Below are positions 7,036-13,021 of a DNA stretch of 16,939 nt, piece by piece. How positions within the stretch are numbered: position 1 is the stretch's first letter; every line of letters begins with the position of its first letter. The DNA lies in NCBI GenBank assembly GCA_016927095.1, contig JAFGNI010000024.1, positions 1 through 16,939 of the forward strand, read 5' to 3'. This DNA is from Anaerolineae bacterium (lineage in GTDB: Bacteria; Chloroflexota; Anaerolineae; B4-G1; SLSP01). The translations under genes and the position numbers were made by a program. Below the pieces are notes generated by a model, which had not been told where the DNA came from, searched no databases, and saw only the letters and a list, made by a program, of their open reading frames with translations.

Positions 7036-7107
7036 GCCGACGTGGCTCAACGGCAGAGCATCCGCCTTGTAAGCGGAGGGTTGTGGGTTCGATTCCCACC
7101 GTCGGCT
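7036..7107 (+). tRNA. tRNA-Thr (anticodon TGT)
   Basis: A full cloverleaf of 72 nt: acceptor GCCGACG/CGTCGGC, anticodon stem TCCGC/GCGGA around loop CTTGTAA (anticodon TGT), T-arm GTGGG-TTCGATT-CCCAC, discriminator T. The 3' CCA is not encoded (CCT follows). It is the first gene of the cluster. Confidence 0.97.
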
Positions 7108-7112
7108 CCTTT

Positions 7113-7195
7113 GGGCAGTTGATCCGAGCGGCAAAGGAGGCGGACTGTAAATCCGCTGGCGTACGCCTTCGGGGGTTCGAGTCCCTCACTGCCCA
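7113..7195 (+). tRNA. tRNA-Tyr (anticodon GTA)
   Basis: An 83-nt class II tRNA with acceptor GGGCAGT/ACTGCCC, anticodon stem GCGGA/TCCGC around CTGTAAA (anticodon GTA), a long variable arm and discriminator A. CCA is not encoded. It starts 5 bp after the preceding tRNA. Confidence 0.97.
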
Positions 7196-7204
7196 CTGGG
7201 ATTT

Positions 7205-7277
7205 GCCCATGTAGCTCAGTCGGTAGAGCACTTTCTTGGTAAGAAAGGGGTCATCAGTTCAAGTCTGATCATGGGCT
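7205..7277 (+). tRNA. tRNA-Thr (anticodon GGT)
   Basis: 73 nt with acceptor GCCCATG/CATGGGC, anticodon stem CTTTC/GAAAG around TTGGTAA (anticodon GGT) and discriminator T. CCA is not encoded. It is the second threonine acceptor in the cluster. Confidence 0.97.
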
Positions 7278-7313
7278 CAAGGCGGTGAACAAGCGCCTTA
7301 AATCAGTTTGCGT

Positions 7314-7386
7314 AGGCGAGTAGCTCAATTGGCAGAGCAACGGTCTCCAAAACCGTAGGTTGCGGGTTCAATTCCTGCCTCGCCTG
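7314..7386 (+). tRNA. tRNA-Trp (anticodon CCA)
   Basis: 73 nt with acceptor AGGCGAG/CTCGCCT, anticodon stem ACGGT/ACCGT around CTCCAAA (anticodon CCA) and discriminator G. The 3' CCA is not encoded. tRNA-Trp next to secE is a common bacterial arrangement. Confidence 0.97.
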
Positions 7387-7396
7387 CCTCGAAGAC

Positions 7397-7424
7397 AAGA
7401 CACCGCCTCTAGAGGCGGTGTCTT
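7397..7424 (+). terminator. 28-bp perfect palindrome between tRNA-Trp and secE
   Basis: The arms AAGACACCGCCTCT and AGAGGCGGTGTCTT (7397-7410 and 7411-7424) are exact inverse complements with no spacer, giving a stem of about 12 bp around a 4-nt loop. It sits 10 bp after the last tRNA. TCTTAAAA follows instead of a clean T-run, so it could be a terminator, a 3' processing signal, or a leaky element linking tRNA and secE transcription. Confidence 0.6.
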
Positions 7425-7501
7425 AAAATGTCGGCCCGGTGCGCAGCGGTGCAACGGGCGCAGTAACAGCATAGCGTAACGCCGGACGTACGGAGGATTC
7501 G

Positions 7502-7795
7502 GTGACAAAAACGAGCAGAAAAGGGGATAACGCGGTCTTTGCATACCTTCGCTCTACCCGAGCGGAGCTCCGTAAGGTTAGGTGGCCCACGCTTGAGCAA
7601 GGTTGGGCGATGACCAAGATCGTGGTGGCCGTGACTTTTGCCATGGCCGTGTTCTTGGGTGTGCTAGATTTCTTCTTCGGATGGCTTTTGGGCCAGATCG
7701 TAACAGGTAGCGCACTCTATATGGTCCTCGGCGTCGTTGTCGCTGCTGCGCTCATCGTTGCGGTGTACTTTGTTGGTCGAGCAGAAGAGGTCTGA
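7502..7795 (+). CDS. secE: Preprotein translocase subunit SecE
   Basis: SecE is the small clamp-like membrane subunit of the SecYEG channel. The 97-residue product has the family signature R-A-E-L-R-K-V-R-W-P-T (20-30), an amphipathic helix preceding the conserved membrane helix (about 40-63). A second strongly hydrophobic stretch follows (about 71-91), so the protein probably spans the membrane twice; most short bacterial SecE proteins have one span, while E. coli has three. The start is GTG, with GGAGG 5 nt upstream. nusG follows after 5 bp, the classical secE-nusG pair. No clear promoter was seen between the palindrome and secE, so transcription may read through from the tRNA promoters. 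Confidence 0.95.
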   Translation: MTKTSRKGDNAVFAYLRSTRAELRKVRWPTLEQGWAMTKIVVAVTFAMAVFLGVLDFFFGWLLGQIVTGSALYMVLGVVVAAALIVAVYFVGRAEEV

Positions 7796-7800
7796 GACCC

Positions 7801-8718
7801 TTGTCACCTGAAGAGCAGTTCGAGGAAGAGCAGAACCCAGAGGAAGCCGTAGCGACCGAAGAGGTCCTGGTGGAAGAGGATGCACAGTCCCCTGTCGAGG
7901 CACTGGCAGGAGAAGGCGTGACAGCACCAGATGCCGAGGCTATTGAGGACGGCGAGGACCAAGTTGGCCCGCTGCCCGATCTCGACCTCTCCGCCGACGA
8001 TATTTTCGAGCGCCTTGGGGTGCTCGCTGGGGAAGAGGAACTTGACCTAAGCTTAGAAGAAGAAGACGAGGGAAAAAAAGAGGACGAGGCCGCCTCCTCC
8101 GAACAGCTGCCCAGCGTGGATTTCGATGAGGAACCTGCAGATGTGGGCGTCCTTCCTGACCCCTTCGCCGATGACGAAGAAGAGGAAGAGGTCGACACGC
8201 ACGCGTGGTATATCATCAACTGCTACTCCGGCTACGAGCACAAAGTGCGCCACAATCTTGAGCAGCGTATTGAGTCCATGGGTATGCAGGAGTTCATCTA
8301 CCAGGTAGTTGTCCCAACGGTCGAGGAAATCGAGCTGCGAGACGGAAAGCGGCGGACGGTGGAGCGCTGTCTGTACCCCGGGTACTTGATGGTCCAGATG
8401 AACCTGACGGATGACTCATGGTACGTCGTGCGCAACACGCCGGGCGTGACCGGCTTCGTGGGCATGGGCAACCGGCCCACGCCGCTCCGCTCGGAGGCCG
8501 TCCAGCGCATTCTCCGGCGGATGGAGTCAGCAGCACCGGAGGTGCGGGCCACTTTCAAGCACGGTCAGAAGGTCCGGATCATCGAGGGGCCTTTTGCAGA
8601 CTTCATCGGTGTGGTGGATGACATCGACGAGGAACGGACCAAGGTTCGTGTGCTCGTGTCCTTCTTCGGGCGCGAGACACCTGTCGAGCTCGACTTCTTG
8701 CAGGTTGAGAAGGCTTAG
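7801..8718 (+). CDS. nusG: Transcription termination/antitermination factor NusG with acidic N-terminal extension
   Basis: NusG binds RNA polymerase and modulates elongation, pausing and Rho termination. The NGN domain begins near W136 (H-A-W-Y-I-I-N-C-Y-S-G-Y-E) and includes the conserved L-Y-P-G-Y-L-M-V-Q and N-T-P-G-V-T-G-F-V-G segments. The KOW domain follows (about 251-305, V-R-I-I-E-G-P-F-A-D-F-I-G). The product is 305 residues against about 175-180 for a typical NusG, because residues 2-133 form a very acidic, low-complexity and probably disordered extension rich in Glu and Asp. The TTG start lies 5 bp after secE and has GAGG at 10-nt spacing. The extension is in frame with the domain and without a stop, so it is likely translated, although an internal start cannot be excluded. 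Confidence 0.95.
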   Translation: MSPEEQFEEEQNPEEAVATEEVLVEEDAQSPVEALAGEGVTAPDAEAIEDGEDQVGPLPDLDLSADDIFERLGVLAGEEELDLSLEEEDEGKKEDEAASSEQLPSVDFDEEPADVGVLPDPFADDEEEEEVDTHAWYIINCYSGYEHKVRHNLEQRIESMGMQEFIYQVVVPTVEEIELRDGKRRTVERCLYPGYLMVQMNLTDDSWYVVRNTPGVTGFVGMGNRPTPLRSEAVQRILRRMESAAPEVRATFKHGQKVRIIEGPFADFIGVVDDIDEERTKVRVLVSFFGRETPVELDFLQVEKA

Positions 8719-8753
8719 GCTAGCGGCAAACTAGCAATCTTACCCGTCTTGTG

Positions 8754-8785
8754 CCCGCGGTCCTTGCTTGAGCAAGCAAAGCGGG
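8754..8785 (+). promoter_or_regulatory. Hairpin in the rplK leader
   Basis: TTGCTTG (8764-8770) pairs perfectly with CAAGCAA (8773-8779) across two bases. An outer stem CCCGC/GCGGG (8754-8758 with 8781-8785) adds 5 bp across an asymmetric bulge (5 nt left, 1 nt right). It lies 38 bp before the rplK start in the nusG-rplK gap. It might be an autoregulatory site for L1 or a processing site; no clear match to the known L1 target was found. Confidence 0.45.
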
Positions 8786-8822
8786 GAATGGTGCAGGCCC
8801 AGATCTAGGGAGTATTGATGAT

Positions 8823-9251
8823 ATGGCAAAGAAAAAGATAAAAGCAGTTGTGAAGTTGCAGATTCAGGCCGGCAAAGCAAACCCGGCGCCGCCCATTGGT
8901 CCAGCATTGGCCCAGCATGGCATCAACCTAATGGGCTTCTGCAAGGAGTATAATGCGAAGACGGCGCACCTGTCCGGCAGCATCATCCCGGCAGAGATCA
9001 CGATCTACCAGGACTCGTCTTTCTCCTTCGTGCTCAGGACCCCGCCCACGGCAGACCTGCTGCGCAAGGCCGCGGGTGTTCCTAAAGGTTCGTCCGAGCC
9101 CAACCGGGATAAGGTCGGCACCATCACGAAGCAGCAGTTGCGCGAGATAGCCGAGACCAAGATGCGGGATCTAAACGCCAACGACATTGAGGGCGCCGAG
9201 CTGCAGATTGCCGGTACCGCCCGGAGCATGGGCATTCGCATCCGGGACTAG
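8823..9251 (+). CDS. rplK: 50S ribosomal protein L11
   Basis: L11 forms the base of the ribosomal stalk with 23S rRNA and is needed for GTPase-factor function. The product is 142 residues, the normal length. The N-terminal domain has [18 protein letters not shown] (the conserved Pro-rich hinge region) and [12 protein letters not shown]. The C-terminal rRNA-binding domain ends in A-G-T-A-R-S-M-G-I. The ATG at 8823 is preceded by GGGAG at 10-nt spacing. rplA follows after 59 bp, the conserved L11-L1 pair. No anomalies. Confidence 0.98.
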   Translation: MAKKKIKAVVKLQIQAGKANPAPPIGPALAQHGINLMGFCKEYNAKTAHLSGSIIPAEITIYQDSSFSFVLRTPPTADLLRKAAGVPKGSSEPNRDKVGTITKQQLREIAETKMRDLNANDIEGAELQIAGTARSMGIRIRD

Positions 9252-9310
9252 CCCGGACCTTATTCAGTTGTGTGGGAGGGGTAACCCGCTAGCACCACAA
9301 GGAGTCAAGC

Positions 9311-10027
9311 ATGGCAAAAGCAGGCAAGAAGTATCTTGAGGTCTACGAGAAGGTAGATCGCGATCGTATCTACAGCGTTGCAGAGGGCATCTCCCTTGTC
9401 AAAGAGGTCAGCTACACGACTTTTGACGGCACGGTGGAGGTCCATCTACGCACGAATCTGGACCCGCGACGGGCCGACCAGGCCATCCGCGGTGTCGTCC
9501 GCATGCCCAATGGCCTCGGCCAGACCGTGCGCGTCGCCGTCTTCGCTTCCGGCGAAGCTGCCCGGGCCGCTGAGGAAGCCGGCGCCGACTACGTGCTCTA
9601 CGCTGAGGAAGACATCAAGCGCGTGATGGATGGGTGGGTGGACTTCGACGTCGCCATCGCCGTCCCGGACATGATGCGTCACGTGGGTCGCCTGGGCCGG
9701 GTCCTGGGCCCTCGTGGTCTGATGCCCACGCCCAAGACAGGCACCGTTGTGCCCGACGACGACCTTCCTCGTGTGATCGATGAGGTGAAGGCCGGTCGTG
9801 TCGAGTACCGGCTGGATCGCTCCGGCAACATTCACTGCCCGATCGGGAAAGTGAGCTTCTCTGATGAGGCGTTGTTGGGGAACCTGGCGGCGCTGATGAG
9901 CACGATCCGTCGCGCTCGCCCGGCAGCGGCAAAGGGGAATTTCGTGCGCCGTGTGACCCTGGCCCCTACAATGGGACCTGGCGTCAAGATTGATGCAGCT
10001 GAAGCGCTTGCTATGGAGACAGCCTAG
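9311..10027 (+). CDS. rplA: 50S ribosomal protein L1
   Basis: L1 forms the mobile L1 stalk involved in release of deacylated tRNA and in many bacteria represses its own L11-L1 mRNA. The product is 238 residues, a normal length. Recognisable blocks are the N-terminal K-K-Y-L-E-V-Y-E-K-V-D, the central G-R-L-G-R-V-L-G-P-R-G-L-M-P-T-P-K-T-G-T signature, and G-K-V-S-F near the end. The start ATG has AAGGAG 5-6 nt upstream. It is followed by a 362-bp non-coding region instead of an immediate rplJ, consistent with rplJL having its own promoter and attenuator. Confidence 0.98.
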   Translation: MAKAGKKYLEVYEKVDRDRIYSVAEGISLVKEVSYTTFDGTVEVHLRTNLDPRRADQAIRGVVRMPNGLGQTVRVAVFASGEAARAAEEAGADYVLYAEEDIKRVMDGWVDFDVAIAVPDMMRHVGRLGRVLGPRGLMPTPKTGTVVPDDDLPRVIDEVKAGRVEYRLDRSGNIHCPIGKVSFSDEALLGNLAALMSTIRRARPAAAKGNFVRRVTLAPTMGPGVKIDAAEALAMETA

Positions 10028-10036
10028 CAGCGATTG

Positions 10037-10053
10037 CTTAAGCTTCGCTTAAG
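10037..10053 (+). terminator. Short hairpin after rplA, CTTAAGC / GCTTAAG
   Basis: A perfect 7-bp stem with a TTC loop starts 10 bp after the rplA stop. No T-run follows. It overlaps the expected -35 area of the rplJ promoter, so it might be a weak terminator or processing site, or an operator-like element on that promoter. Confidence 0.35.
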
Positions 10054-10061
10054 TGTCAGTG

Positions 10062-10070
10062 TGGTATAAT
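10062..10070 (+). promoter_or_regulatory. Extended -10 promoter for rplJL
   Basis: TGGTATAAT (10062-10070) is a TG-N extended -10 with a perfect TATAAT. No good -35 is present, as is usual for extended -10 promoters. The predicted start, about 10077-10078, falls exactly where the L10 leader structure begins (10079), which strengthens both calls. Confidence 0.8.
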
Positions 10071-10078
10071 AGGTTTTA

Positions 10079-10164
10079 CCTGTCCGCCGAAGATAGCTGG
10101 CGCACGGGCGTGGCAAGGTCTACGACCACCACAAGCCGTGCTTAATGATGCCCGCCGAGGCAGG
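10079..10164 (+). ncRNA. Ribosomal protein L10 leader (cis-regulatory RNA)
   Basis: The segment matches the conserved bacterial L10 leader that is bound by the L10-L12 complex. A closing CCTG (10079-10082) pairs with CAGG (10161-10164). Next is the GCCGAAGATAGCTGGCG block, resembling the conserved GCCGTAGACAGCAGG element. A variable arm is closed by CACGG/CCGTG (10103-10107 with 10136-10140). The 3' side has CTTAATGATGCCCGCCGAGG, with the typical TTAAT and CCGCCGAGG. It starts directly at the predicted transcript 5' end and lies upstream of rplJ. Binding of excess L10 is expected to reduce rplJL expression. The identification is by eye; a covariance search against the L10_leader family would settle it. 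Confidence 0.85.
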
Positions 10165-10253
10165 ATCTGGGGAAACAATAAGCTTGCCGGACCGCGCCGT
10201 TGCCACATATGTGGAGGTCGGCTAACGGTAAGCTGTGAGAAAACCCTGAGTCC
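10163..10253 (+). promoter_or_regulatory. Candidate antiterminator structure of the rplJL attenuator
   Basis: GGATCTGGGG (10163-10172) can pair with CCCTGAGTCC (10244-10253) in 9 of 10 positions, counting three G-U pairs. Nested inside, AGCTTGCCG (10181-10189) pairs with CGGTAAGCT (10226-10234), with one G-U, and further in GACC (10190-10193) with GGTC (10216-10219). The outer stem shares two bases with the L10-leader closing stem and six with the 5' arm of the terminator, so the three structures are mutually exclusive. Function is inferred. Confidence 0.5.
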
Positions 10254-10283
10254 TTGCGTCGGTTGGCGCAAGGACTCTTTTTT
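10248..10283 (+). terminator. Intrinsic terminator (attenuator) upstream of rplJ
   Basis: A perfect 11-bp stem (GAGTCCTTGCG, 10248-10258, with 10267-10277) with an 8-nt loop is followed by six Ts (10278-10283). It lies between the rplJ promoter with L10 leader and the rplJ start, so it must act as an attenuator of rplJL or as the end of a leader transcript. Confidence 0.9.
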
Positions 10284-10332
10284 GTTGTCCGAAGCGTCCG
10301 ACCGGCGACAGCCAGAAAACGTGGATGGAGAT

Positions 10333-10380
10333 CATCCTAAGGCGGTAGGCGTCCGCAAGGATGCATATCCTACAAGGAGG
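10333..10380 (+). promoter_or_regulatory. rplJ ribosome-binding site preceded by hairpins
   Basis: AAGGAGG (10374-10380) is a full Shine-Dalgarno site 9 nt before the TTG and fixes that start. Just upstream, CATCCT plus GCGG pair with CCGC plus AGGATG (10333-10363). A small TCCT/AGGA pairing (10368-10371 with 10375-10378) could mask the site itself. Translational control is possible but not shown. Confidence 0.5.
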
Positions 10381-10389
10381 TGAGAAAGG

Positions 10390-10962
10390 TTGGCTATTTC
10401 ACGTACTCGCAAAGAGGAACTGCTGGAGGAATATCGCCAGCAAACGGCCGAGAGTGGCGGTGTCCTGATGGCAGAGTACAAGGCGCTGAGCGTCCAGCAA
10501 ATGCAGGAACTCAGACGGCAGGTCCGCGAGCAGCAAGGCGCCCTCTACGTCATCAAGAACACGCTGTTCCGGATCGTCCTAGAGGAGCAGGTGGCCGAAG
10601 TTCCTGAGGAACTGGTTACGGGCCCGACCCTCGGCGTGTTCTGTCATCAGGACGTGTCGGCAGTCGCGAAGCTGCTGCGCGACTACGCTGCCAGTGCCGA
10701 AGAGGGGAAGTTCCGGATCAAGGGCGGCTACATGAGCGGGCAGATCCTCTCGGAGGAAGAGGCCATTGCTGTGGCCGATATGCCCAGCCGTGAGGAACTG
10801 CTGGCGCAGGTGTTGCGCACGATCAACGCACCGGCGACGCAGGTCGTGAGTGTATTGACCAATAGCGGCGGCACGCCGATGGTCAATGTGGTTGCCAGCG
10901 GCGTTCGCCAGGTGGTCAACGTCGTCAAGGCTTATGTCACGAAGTTGGAAGAGGCCGAATAG
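10390..10962 (+). CDS. rplJ: 50S ribosomal protein L10
   Basis: L10 anchors the L7/L12 dimers on the stalk and, with them, autoregulates rplJL. The product is 190 residues, slightly longer than the common 165-180. It has E-Y-K-A-L-S-V-Q-Q-M-Q-E-L-R-R, V-I-K-N-T-L-F-R-I-V and the K-G-G-Y-M-S-G-Q-I-L segment, with a C-terminal helix for L12 binding (about 140-190). The start is TTG, supported by the full AAGGAGG site and by the normal family N-terminus (M-A-I-S-R-T-R-K-E-E). It is transcribed from its own promoter through the L10 leader and attenuator. Confidence 0.97.
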   Translation: MAISRTRKEELLEEYRQQTAESGGVLMAEYKALSVQQMQELRRQVREQQGALYVIKNTLFRIVLEEQVAEVPEELVTGPTLGVFCHQDVSAVAKLLRDYAASAEEGKFRIKGGYMSGQILSEEEAIAVADMPSREELLAQVLRTINAPATQVVSVLTNSGGTPMVNVVASGVRQVVNVVKAYVTKLEEAE

Positions 10963-11058
10963 GTGGCGTCTGGGCGCTCACGCCTGGGCCGTTCCCTGTA
11001 GGTCGGACCAAGACTCGAAAAACGAAACTCATCAGAGGAGATTTGGAGGATTGTAGCA

Positions 11059-11448
11059 ATGGCAGATCTAGAGAAGCTTGTAGAGGAAATCAGCGGTCTT
11101 ACGCTCATTGAGGCGTCCGAGCTCGTCAAGGCGCTCGAGGAAAAGCTGGGCGTCAGCGCTTCAGCTGCCCCGGTTATGATGGGTGCGATGCCTGCCGCCG
11201 GCGGCGCCGCCGCGGCTGAGGAAGAGGAAGAGGAGCAGACCGAGTTCAACGTGGTGCTCACGGATTTCGGCGCGAAGAAGATCAACGTCATCAAGGTCGT
11301 CCGCCAGTTGACGAACTTGGGCCTGAAAGAGGCCAAGGACCTGGTCGAAAGCGCGCCCACCAACGTGCTCGAAGCCGTCGGCAAGGAAGCCGCCGAGGAC
11401 GCCAAGGCCAAGCTGGAAGAGGCTGGCGCCAAGGTGGACGTCAAGTAA
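11059..11448 (+). CDS. rplL: 50S ribosomal protein L7/L12
   Basis: L7/L12 is the multi-copy stalk protein that recruits translational GTPases. The product is 129 residues, the expected size. The N-terminal dimerisation/L10-binding domain ([10 protein letters not shown]) is followed by an Ala- and Glu-rich flexible hinge (about 36-58). The conserved C-terminal domain begins E-F-N-V-V-L and includes [19 protein letters not shown] and the final [15 protein letters not shown] lies 8 nt before the ATG. A strong terminator follows 28 bp after the stop, so rpoB is not co-transcribed here. Confidence 0.98.
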   Translation: MADLEKLVEEISGLTLIEASELVKALEEKLGVSASAAPVMMGAMPAAGGAAAAEEEEEEQTEFNVVLTDFGAKKINVIKVVRQLTNLGLKEAKDLVESAPTNVLEAVGKEAAEDAKAKLEEAGAKVDVK

Positions 11449-11476
11449 GACGCCTTTCCGATCGAATAGACAGACA

Positions 11477-11513
11477 GGCCCCCTGGGGATCCCCAGGGGG
11501 CCTTCTTGTTTCC
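11477..11513 (+). terminator. Strong intrinsic terminator after rplL
   Basis: A perfect 26-bp palindrome (11477-11502; arms GGCCCCCTGGGGA and its inverse complement) forms an 11-bp GC-rich stem with a 4-nt loop, followed by a T-rich tail (TTCTTGTTT). It closes the ribosomal protein operon. Confidence 0.92.
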
Positions 11514-11522
11514 TAAACATCG

Positions 11523-11551
11523 TTGTCCGTGAGGCTGGCGTGTGCTATACT
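11523..11551 (+). promoter_or_regulatory. Promoter upstream of the site-2 protease gene
   Basis: TTGTCC (11523-11528), a 17-bp spacer and TATACT (11546-11551). It follows the rplL terminator directly. The predicted transcription start is near 11558. Confidence 0.65.
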
Positions 11552-11557
11552 CCGGTC

Positions 11558-11743
11558 GTTGTGGGGCACACTGCGTTATGCCCATTGGGTCTCGATGAGC
11601 AAGAACGTGACGCGAAAGCGTCGCGCATCAGCCCGGCACACGGAACGAGCGTGTGACCGAGCTGTACCTTTGCGGGCCTTGACAACGCCTTACCGTGGGG
11701 CAAGGGTCGCGTACGACGAAGTTGGTGGGGTACACAGACAATC
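11558..11743 (+). other. Long (about 185 nt) non-coding leader of the site-2 protease gene
   Basis: No convincing gene lies here. The leader contains GACGC-GAAA-GCGTC (11609-11622), a 5-bp hairpin with a GNRA loop. An isolated TTGACA (11679-11684) lacks a -10. The open frame through it has no ribosome-binding site and runs out of frame into the protease gene. I recognise no riboswitch family. Confidence 0.35.
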
Positions 11744-12937
11744 ATGGAAAGATCGACTTACGAGCCGGTACAATCAGGTACGACGATCTCGCGCCTTCAG
11801 GACGCGCTGAACGGCCTGATGGAAGTAGAAGAGATCACCATTCTGGACAATAAGGCACGTCCAGCGGTGCGTTTTGGCGGCCATCTGATCTCTGGCGAGG
11901 AGGATGGCGTCTTCCAGACGATCGTGGACCGCTTCGCGAAGCTGTCCTACACGCCGGTGTTGAGCGAGGAGCAAAACCTTCAGATCCTGCGTGCCGTACC
12001 GGTTGTAGCTGACCACAAGACTGGCAAGGCCTGGGTGAACGCCGTTCTCTTTGTGTTGACGGTGCTCTCGGTCCTCTTTCTCGGGGCGCTGCGCGAGGAT
12101 GTCGATGTGCTCGCCAACCCCCTGGGCATCTGGCGGGGCTGGCGCTTTGCCGTCACGATGCTCGGCATACTGACGGCCCACGAGCTGAGCCACTACTTCG
12201 TGGGGCTGCGCTACGGCTCTCCGACAAGCTTGCCCTACTTCATCCCACTGCCCCTAAGCATCTTGGGCACGATGGGCGCCGTGATTGTCCAGCGAGGCCC
12301 AATGCGCAGCCGCAAGGCGCTCTTTGACATCGGCATCGCCGGACCGTTGGGTGGGCTGATTGTGGCCATTCCTCTGCTCTTTATTGGGCTCGCCACCTCA
12401 TATGTGGGAACACCCCGCGACTTTATGAACCTGCCGCCCGGTGAGCCCATCCCCGTGATGCAGGAAGGCAACTCCCTGCTCTACGCCGGTGCCAAGTACC
12501 TAATCCACGGACAGGTCCTGCCCAATCCGGAGACCGGTGAGGACGTCTGGCTTTCGCCTCCGAGCCCCGGCGGCTCCGTGGCCTTTGCCGCGTGGGCGGG
12601 CCTGCTGGTCACAGCGCTCAACCTCTTCCCCATCGGCCAGTTCGATGGCGGGCACATTGCCTACGCCCTGTGGGGCCGCCGAGCGTGGGGTGTGGCCCGC
12701 ATCTTTGTCTATTTGATCCTGGGATGGGGTCTGTTGCTGATGGTATTGGGCAACCAGGCGGGCATCACGTGGCTTGTCTGGGGCGGCCTCGGCATGCTCG
12801 TGGGGCACCGGCACCCGCCGCCGCTCAACGATGTCACCCCGTTGGACCGCAGACGGAAGATCCTGGGTTGGGCCATGGTTGCGATCTTCGTTCTGATCCT
12901 GATACCCATCCCTCTCATCGAGACGGTCATACGCTGA
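11744..12937 (+). CDS. Site-2 protease (M50) family membrane metallopeptidase
   Basis: This is an intramembrane zinc metallopeptidase of the M50 family, closest in layout to EGY-type or archaeal/bacterial stand-alone S2P proteins. The 397-residue product has a soluble N-terminal segment of about 95 residues, then several hydrophobic helices. The catalytic H-E-L-S-H-Y is at 146-151 and the second zinc-ligand motif N-L-F-P-I-G-Q-F-D-G-G-H at 293-304 (D301). The G-I-A-G-P-L-G-G motif is at 197-204. Hydrophobic helices near 98-115, 134-150, 204-220, 280-296, 318-337 and 374-392 support an integral membrane location. There is no PDZ domain. The substrate is unknown; such proteases often release membrane-bound regulators. 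The ATG has only a weak GGTGGGG upstream. It is followed by the glycosyltransferase after 84 bp. Confidence 0.92.
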   Translation: MERSTYEPVQSGTTISRLQDALNGLMEVEEITILDNKARPAVRFGGHLISGEEDGVFQTIVDRFAKLSYTPVLSEEQNLQILRAVPVVADHKTGKAWVNAVLFVLTVLSVLFLGALREDVDVLANPLGIWRGWRFAVTMLGILTAHELSHYFVGLRYGSPTSLPYFIPLPLSILGTMGAVIVQRGPMRSRKALFDIGIAGPLGGLIVAIPLLFIGLATSYVGTPRDFMNLPPGEPIPVMQEGNSLLYAGAKYLIHGQVLPNPETGEDVWLSPPSPGGSVAFAAWAGLLVTALNLFPIGQFDGGHIAYALWGRRAWGVARIFVYLILGWGLLLMVLGNQAGITWLVWGGLGMLVGHRHPPPLNDVTPLDRRRKILGWAMVAIFVLILIPIPLIETVIR

Positions 12938-13021
12938 GCCCCCGGGGACAGTGGGCTGACCGGCACAGCGCAAGCTGCCGCGCCGGCGGTGATCTGATGA
13001 GGTAAGCGCGGTAACAACACG

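Noticed and set aside
10138..10383. Possible small protein in the rplA-rplJ gap (81 codons)
   Set aside because: The region is fully explained by the L10 leader, antiterminator and terminator; the frame crosses all of them.
11679..11707. TTGACA as a second promoter for the protease gene
   Set aside because: No -10-like sequence lies at 15-19 bp downstream.
11523..11810. Possible small gene overlapping the protease start (95 codons)
   Set aside because: It begins upstream of the predicted transcript start, has no ribosome-binding site, and continues out of frame into the protease gene.
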